From the NCBI GenBank assembly GCA_964534945.1, contig CAZHSB010000001.1, positions 36,996-100,995 on the forward strand: DNA of 64,000 bases. The letters run 5' to 3'. Each line of letters begins with the position of its first letter. The stretch's first letter is position 1. The notes beneath the pieces were generated by a model. It was not told the DNA's origin. It searched no databases and saw nothing but the letters and a program-made list of their open reading frames with translations. The stretch comes from CAZHFA01 sp964534945. GTDB taxonomy: Bacteria; Bdellovibrionota_C; UBA2361; CAKMMH01. This document shows, in pieces, positions 60,556 to 64,000 of the stretch. The position numbers and the translations under genes are program-made.

Positions 60556-60611
60556 AAAGGTGACTGTTAAATAGTTTTGATAAATTATAAAACTATTTAA
60601 CAGTCACCTTT
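60556..60611. repeat. Perfect 23-bp inverted repeat upstream of the serpin gene
   Basis: Arms 60556-60578 and 60589-60611 are perfectly complementary around a 10-base loop. It lies 70 bases before the serpin start. No T-run follows on either strand, so a simple terminator is not the best explanation; a mobile-element end, an mRNA-stabilising stem or a recombination site are open options. Confidence 0.85.
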
Positions 60612-60989
60612 AATAAAAATAACTTACTTTCAGATTCTCCTAATTCCTGACCTCTTCTAATCCACGATCTTTTAGCTAATCATAACAAATCAAATAAGCA
60701 AAACCTACACCCTTAAATTAACTGATACCCACTATAAATTGTAAAAAATAACTCTAAGATAATATCCTCTACAAGATCTTAATCAAGCAAGCTTTTAATA
60801 ATTTTTATTTATTGAAAAATTCGAAAATATACCAATAAATCAACATGCTAACAAACATAACATACTAAAATAATAAAAAGATAAAATTATCATCAAGATC
60901 TACAATAAAATTTATTATTATACTTGCAAAACATACATAAGAAAAATTTTTAAGATAAAACATTTTTTTTATTTCTATGAAAAAATGAT
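60612..60989. other. Gene-free AT-rich stretch
   Basis: About 380 bases between the serpin-side hairpin and the flagellin-like promoter hold no ORF with a ribosome-binding site, no tRNA and no obvious repeat. The serpin promoter is probably in the first part but no good -35/-10 pair is evident. Confidence 0.6.
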
Positions 60990-61016
60990 TAAAGTTTACT
61001 AAAGTTATGACGATAT
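60990..61016 (+). promoter_or_regulatory. Sigma-28 (FliA)-type promoter
   Basis: TAAAGTTT (60990-60997) is identical to the enterobacterial sigma-28 -35 element. After exactly 11 bases comes GACGATAT (61009-61016), matching GCCGATAA at six of eight positions. It is 45 bases before the start of a flagellin-like gene, a typical target of this sigma factor. Confidence 0.7.
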
Positions 61017-61061
61017 ATAACATCGCAGGGAGAAAAGGAAAGGAAAAGGAAGAAAAAAGGT

Positions 61062-61832
61062 ATGAAAATAGAGGATGCAAACACAAACATAATACTTGAA
61101 AAGGTGAAGACACCAACGAAGGAAGTCGCTACCAGTCAAGTACAAAATCTAGCAATTACAGGAACGCTAGAAAATGTTGACGTTGTATCTATTAAAAATA
61201 AGCGAAAGAATTCAAATACAAAATCAACTGAAGAAACAAATAAAGCAATTTCAATCGTAAATTTGGCTTTTGAAACCACTGATAAAATTGACAACTTATT
61301 CAAAGGTGTTCAAGGCATTGTCGAGCAAGTCGCAAATAGTGATTTATCAAGCAATAAAGTCGATGTATTACAAACAGAAGCAAATGCTTTGTTATCAAAT
61401 ATTAGAAGCCTTGCAAATGAAAGTGAATACGAAGGAGTAAAACCTCTTACAGGAGAAGATGCAAAATGTTATATAGAAGGAAAAATCGGCGCAGCTCTTG
61501 ATATAGTTTTCCCTGACGATGCAAAAGATTCATTTGGAATAGAAACTGTCGATTTTTCTAGAAAAGATTCAATTATAAACACATTGGCTATTATAAAATT
61601 AGCTGAAGTTAGATTACATCAATTAAAAAACGCAGTGGAAAAAAATACCCAACAAATTGAAGAAATAATGAAAACAAATGGCGGAAACACCATTAAACAA
61701 GAAATAAATGCAACCCCAGATGAGGCTATTAAGCTTACGAATGATCTTTCTCAAAAAATAACAGAGGAAAAAGATGGCGCTATTTTTGCCATGGAAAAGC
61801 CTTCGGACTTTGCTGTCGAACTAATAAAATAA
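61062..61832 (+). CDS. Flagellin-like protein (short)
   Basis: Residues about 60-130 follow flagellin D0/D1 logic: KAISIVNLAFETTDKIDNLF, then GIVEQVANSDLSSNKVDVL, then TEANALLSNIRSLANESEY and EGVKPLTG (compare the flagellin ending with EFNGKKLL). Residues 160-205 (DSIINTLAIIKLAEVRLHQL then NAVEKNTQQIEEI) resemble the C-terminal flagellin helix. The first 58 residues diverge, and a canonical N-terminal flagellin start is absent. There is no signal peptide. A purine-rich AAGGAAAAGG precedes the ATG. Length 256 is short for a flagellin; a filament-associated or FlgL-like protein is an alternative. Confidence 0.6.
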   Translation: MKIEDANTNIILEKVKTPTKEVATSQVQNLAITGTLENVDVVSIKNKRKNSNTKSTEETNKAISIVNLAFETTDKIDNLFKGVQGIVEQVANSDLSSNKVDVLQTEANALLSNIRSLANESEYEGVKPLTGEDAKCYIEGKIGAALDIVFPDDAKDSFGIETVDFSRKDSIINTLAIIKLAEVRLHQLKNAVEKNTQQIEEIMKTNGGNTIKQEINATPDEAIKLTNDLSQKITEEKDGAIFAMEKPSDFAVELIK

Positions 61833-61911
61833 TCACATTTTTAGCACTAGAAGTTCCTAATAAAATACTGTAAAATGACAAATGTTTAAACTTAAAATTT
61901 AGGAACATTTT

Positions 61912-62643
61912 ATGCAAACATCAAATCCAACATTATCAGAACGTACTTTTTCCAATGCGAGGACCTACGATATTACACCAGATAAATTATTAACTATGGG
62001 AGGAATCGTTAATAAAACTTTAATAAGCATGTCTCTTTGTATAGCTTTTGCAGCTTTTAGCTTTTCAAATCCAAAATTTCTTGCGATGTATCTTCCTCTA
62101 GCTCTTATAACTTTAGTATTGGCTTTGGTAATTACTTTTAAACAATCACTTTCTCCGATGCTTGTTCCAGCATATGCATGCATAGAAGGATTGTTGCTCG
62201 GAAGCTTATCCACTGTTTTTGAAAAGGCCTTTAATGGAATCGTTTTTCAAGCAGTAACAATTACATTTGCAACACTTTTTTGTATGCTATTTTTATATAA
62301 ATCAAAAATTATAAGAGCTACAGATACATTTAAAAAAATTATTAGCCTTTCGATGATTTCAATTTTCTTTTTTTATCTTATAACATTGATCATGGGATTG
62401 TTTGGCATGAATATGTCTTTTGTTTATGGAAATGGATTGCTCTCAATTGGCATTTCTGTTTTTGTTGTTGCAATCGCAAGTTTTAGCTTAATTCTTGATT
62501 TTGATTTTATAGAAAATGCCGCAGCATCTCACGAACTTCCAAAATATATGGAATGGTACTCAGCTTTTTCTTTACTTGTAACCCTTATTTGGCTTTACAT
62601 GGAAATTTTAAGATTATTATCAAAAATTCAATCTCGTAATTAA
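61912..62643 (+). CDS. Bax inhibitor-1/YccA family membrane protein
   Basis: Seven hydrophobic helices span the 243-residue protein after a polar N-terminus (TLSERTFSNARTYD). Motifs LVPAYACIEGLLLGSLSTVF and FSLILDFDFIENAAASHELPKYMEWYSA are BI-1/YccA family signatures; the latter holds the conserved Asp pair (D-x-D) implicated in a pH-sensing calcium leak in the bacterial homologue BsYetJ. The fold is established; the physiological role here is not. Confidence 0.9.
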   Translation: MQTSNPTLSERTFSNARTYDITPDKLLTMGGIVNKTLISMSLCIAFAAFSFSNPKFLAMYLPLALITLVLALVITFKQSLSPMLVPAYACIEGLLLGSLSTVFEKAFNGIVFQAVTITFATLFCMLFLYKSKIIRATDTFKKIISLSMISIFFFYLITLIMGLFGMNMSFVYGNGLLSIGISVFVVAIASFSLILDFDFIENAAASHELPKYMEWYSAFSLLVTLIWLYMEILRLLSKIQSRN

Positions 62644-62668
62644 ATTTAGAAATAAAGGAATTCATCTT

Positions 62669-63733
62669 ATGTTAAAAAAAATATTATCATTTATTTTTGC
62701 TTGTGTATTGTTTAATTTAAATGCTTTTGCCTTAACAGAAGAAGAGGCACTAAAAAACATTGAGGTCTCAAAAAATACCACAAGCGTTTTTACACAAACA
62801 AAAAAACTAGATGCAACAAAGAAAATCGATACTACTACAGATGACGAGGATTCAGAAAATACCAATCTTTCCGTAAAGCAACTTGCCATCGTTGCGGCAG
62901 AAAGGGAGTATAAAAATAACAAAACAATAGAAAATAGAAACAAACTTCTTTTAAATTATGAAAAATTAATTGAGCTTACATGTATGAAAGATTTTTATAA
63001 AAATTTAGGCTACAATAAAGATGCTACGAGTAAAGAATGTAAAGAAGTAGTAGAAAAAACATTGAAACTTTATCCATATTCCCCTATTGCAACTTGTGCA
63101 AGCGTTGGCTTTGACGATAAAAAATGTTTAGATGCTTACAAACATGTAACAACAAGCAACTACTCTTCAAATAAAAGCGACAAAAATGATATTGTCCCTG
63201 AACTTGATGAATTTTTTAATAAAATTGAAAAAGCAAGACTTCCAAAGATAGAAACAGCTTTAAAAAGTGCACATCTTAAATATTCAAAAACAAAAAAAAC
63301 TGCAGACTTAATGACTATCATTTCATTAAACGACCAGATGATTAGATATGTTTGCGCAGATATGCATTCTTCCTACTCAAACGACTGTAAAACTTGCAAT
63401 GATGAAGAGAATAAAATAAAAAATATTGATTTTTTTGCAGGAATCGATACCAATAAAAAAGATAAAAAGAATCAAGAAAAGACAAGTGAAATTGTCGATA
63501 GAATTATCTACTTGTCTGATGATTGCGAAGATTTTTTAGAATCAACATCAAAATTTGAACCAATGTATCCTAATCCGATATGCAAGGAAAAAGGCGAATA
63601 TTCTCCAAGTTGTCTAACAGCATTGATAAATTGGAAAAAATATATTATTGGAAAATATAAGGCGGAAAAAGATGCAAAGAAAGATGTAAAAATCATGCCA
63701 CAACAAAACGAGCCAATATTTGAAAGCTTTTAA
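62669..63733 (+). CDS. Secreted protein of unknown function with several cysteines
   Basis: A signal peptide ends at NAFA (residue 21). The mature protein is polar and Lys/Asp/Asn-rich, with paired Cys in motifs such as LTCMKDF, TSKECKEV, IATCASV, DKKCLDAY, RYVCADMH, NDCKTCND, SDDCEDF and NPICKEKG, suggesting disulfide bonds in the periplasm or outside. The cysteines come at fairly regular steps, as in two related helical repeats. No family is recognised. It starts 25 bases after the BI-1 gene and precedes ffh by 15 bases. Confidence 0.65.
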   Translation: MLKKILSFIFACVLFNLNAFALTEEEALKNIEVSKNTTSVFTQTKKLDATKKIDTTTDDEDSENTNLSVKQLAIVAAEREYKNNKTIENRNKLLLNYEKLIELTCMKDFYKNLGYNKDATSKECKEVVEKTLKLYPYSPIATCASVGFDDKKCLDAYKHVTTSNYSSNKSDKNDIVPELDEFFNKIEKARLPKIETALKSAHLKYSKTKKTADLMTIISLNDQMIRYVCADMHSSYSNDCKTCNDEENKIKNIDFFAGIDTNKKDKKNQEKTSEIVDRIIYLSDDCEDFLESTSKFEPMYPNPICKEKGEYSPSCLTALINWKKYIIGKYKAEKDAKKDVKIMPQQNEPIFESF

Positions 63734-63748
63734 AAAGGAAACTATACT

Positions 63749-64000
63749 ATGTTTGATTCTCTACATTCCAAATTAGAGGGGGCCTTTAATTTAATCAGGG
63801 GAAAAAGCGTTATCTCAAAAAGCGAACTCGAAAGCACCCTGCGTGCTGTCCGTATGGCACTTTTGGAAGCTGATGTAAATTTTAAAGTAGCAAAGGAATT
63901 TTGTGATAGCATTCAAGAGAAATCCTTAGGAGAAAAGGTACAAAAAAGTTTAACTCCAGATCAACAAATAATAAAAATTGTTCAAGAAGAATTAACAAAT
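63749..64000 (+). CDS. ffh: Signal recognition particle protein Ffh (partial, C-terminus outside window)
   Basis: The first 84 codons before the right edge encode the Ffh N domain: MFDSLHSKLEGAFNLIRGK, then ESTLRAVRMALLEADVNFKVAKEF, and GEKVQKSLTPDQQIIKIVQEEL (compare the typical VxxSLTPxQxxxKIVxxEL). AAAAGGA precedes the ATG at good spacing. Ffh targets inner-membrane proteins co-translationally with 4.5S RNA. The GTPase and M domains lie beyond the window. Confidence 0.95.
   Translation, partial: MFDSLHSKLEGAFNLIRGKSVISKSELESTLRAVRMALLEADVNFKVAKEFCDSIQEKSLGEKVQKSLTPDQQIIKIVQEELTN

Noticed and set aside
59800..60574. Several overlapping plus- and minus-strand ORFs within the serpin gene
   Set aside because: They are alternative-frame shadows produced by the higher GC of this segment; only the serpin frame has family motifs and a signal peptide.

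Overview
This 64 kb window is a strongly AT-rich chromosome segment of a Gram-negative bacterium. Envelope genes dominate: Sec and Tat translocation, peptidoglycan and division, Kdo/lipid A, Tol-Pal, an outer-membrane porin and a DegP-type protease. The gene order msbA-like / DUF374 acyltransferase / waaA / lpxK, together with tolQRAB-pal-cpoB and a DUF465 protein, points to an alphaproteobacterium. The low GC, many small orphan and secreted proteins, and a serpin fit a host-associated or reduced lineage such as Holosporales- or Rickettsiales-like bacteria; that placement is inference. No CRISPR array, insertion sequence, prophage or rRNA was seen.

Layout. 0-5 kb (minus): secD (cut by the left edge), yajC, tgt, queA, a degenerate uracil-DNA-glycosylase-like protein and a metallo-hydrolase. 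5-9 kb: a small orphan, an OsmC protein and a piece of the division cluster (murB, ftsQ, ftsA; no ddl or ftsZ here). 9-11 kb (plus): a methyltransferase, tatA/B, tRNA-His, endonuclease IV. 11-17 kb (minus): an anchored helical protein, bifunctional nuclease, miaB, two lipoproteins, a small membrane protein, a HIT protein and a porin with a structured leader. 17.4-18.9 kb: small orphans and tRNA-Lys. 18.9-31.3 kb: acyl-CoA synthetase, PhoH/PIN ATPase, RF3, a HAD phosphatase, two tiny helical proteins after a eukaryote-type glycogen branching enzyme, a YajG-like lipoprotein, tRNA-Glu, and a divergent ubiA/ispB prenyl-quinone pair. 31.5-37.7 kb: an orphan, then a sulfate ABC transporter operon whose ATPase carries two C-terminal universal-stress domains and which includes an MccF-like peptidase. 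37.8-45 kb: lipid A/Kdo genes, an MsbA-type exporter, a DegP protease and an orphan VirB2-like pilin. 45-54 kb: psd, initiator tRNA-Met, a secreted repeat protein, DUF465, rluD and the Tol-Pal operon. 54-64 kb: gap, tpiA, a CCA-adding enzyme, a degenerate relative of it, a serpin bracketed by long hairpins, a flagellin-like protein behind a sigma-28-type promoter, a Bax-inhibitor-1 protein, a secreted cysteine-containing protein and ffh (cut by the right edge).

The genes mostly work in envelope biogenesis: Sec and Tat move proteins, MsbA/WaaA/LpxK build lipid A-Kdo, Tol-Pal and FtsQA handle constriction, and DegP handles folding stress. The least ordinary items are the serpin cassette, the flagellin-like gene with its sigma-28 promoter, the CysA-Usp-Usp fusion, the MccF-like insertion, the orphan pilin, and the two tiny proteins behind glgB, one of which resembles the mitochondrial ATPase inhibitor IF1 over a short stretch.
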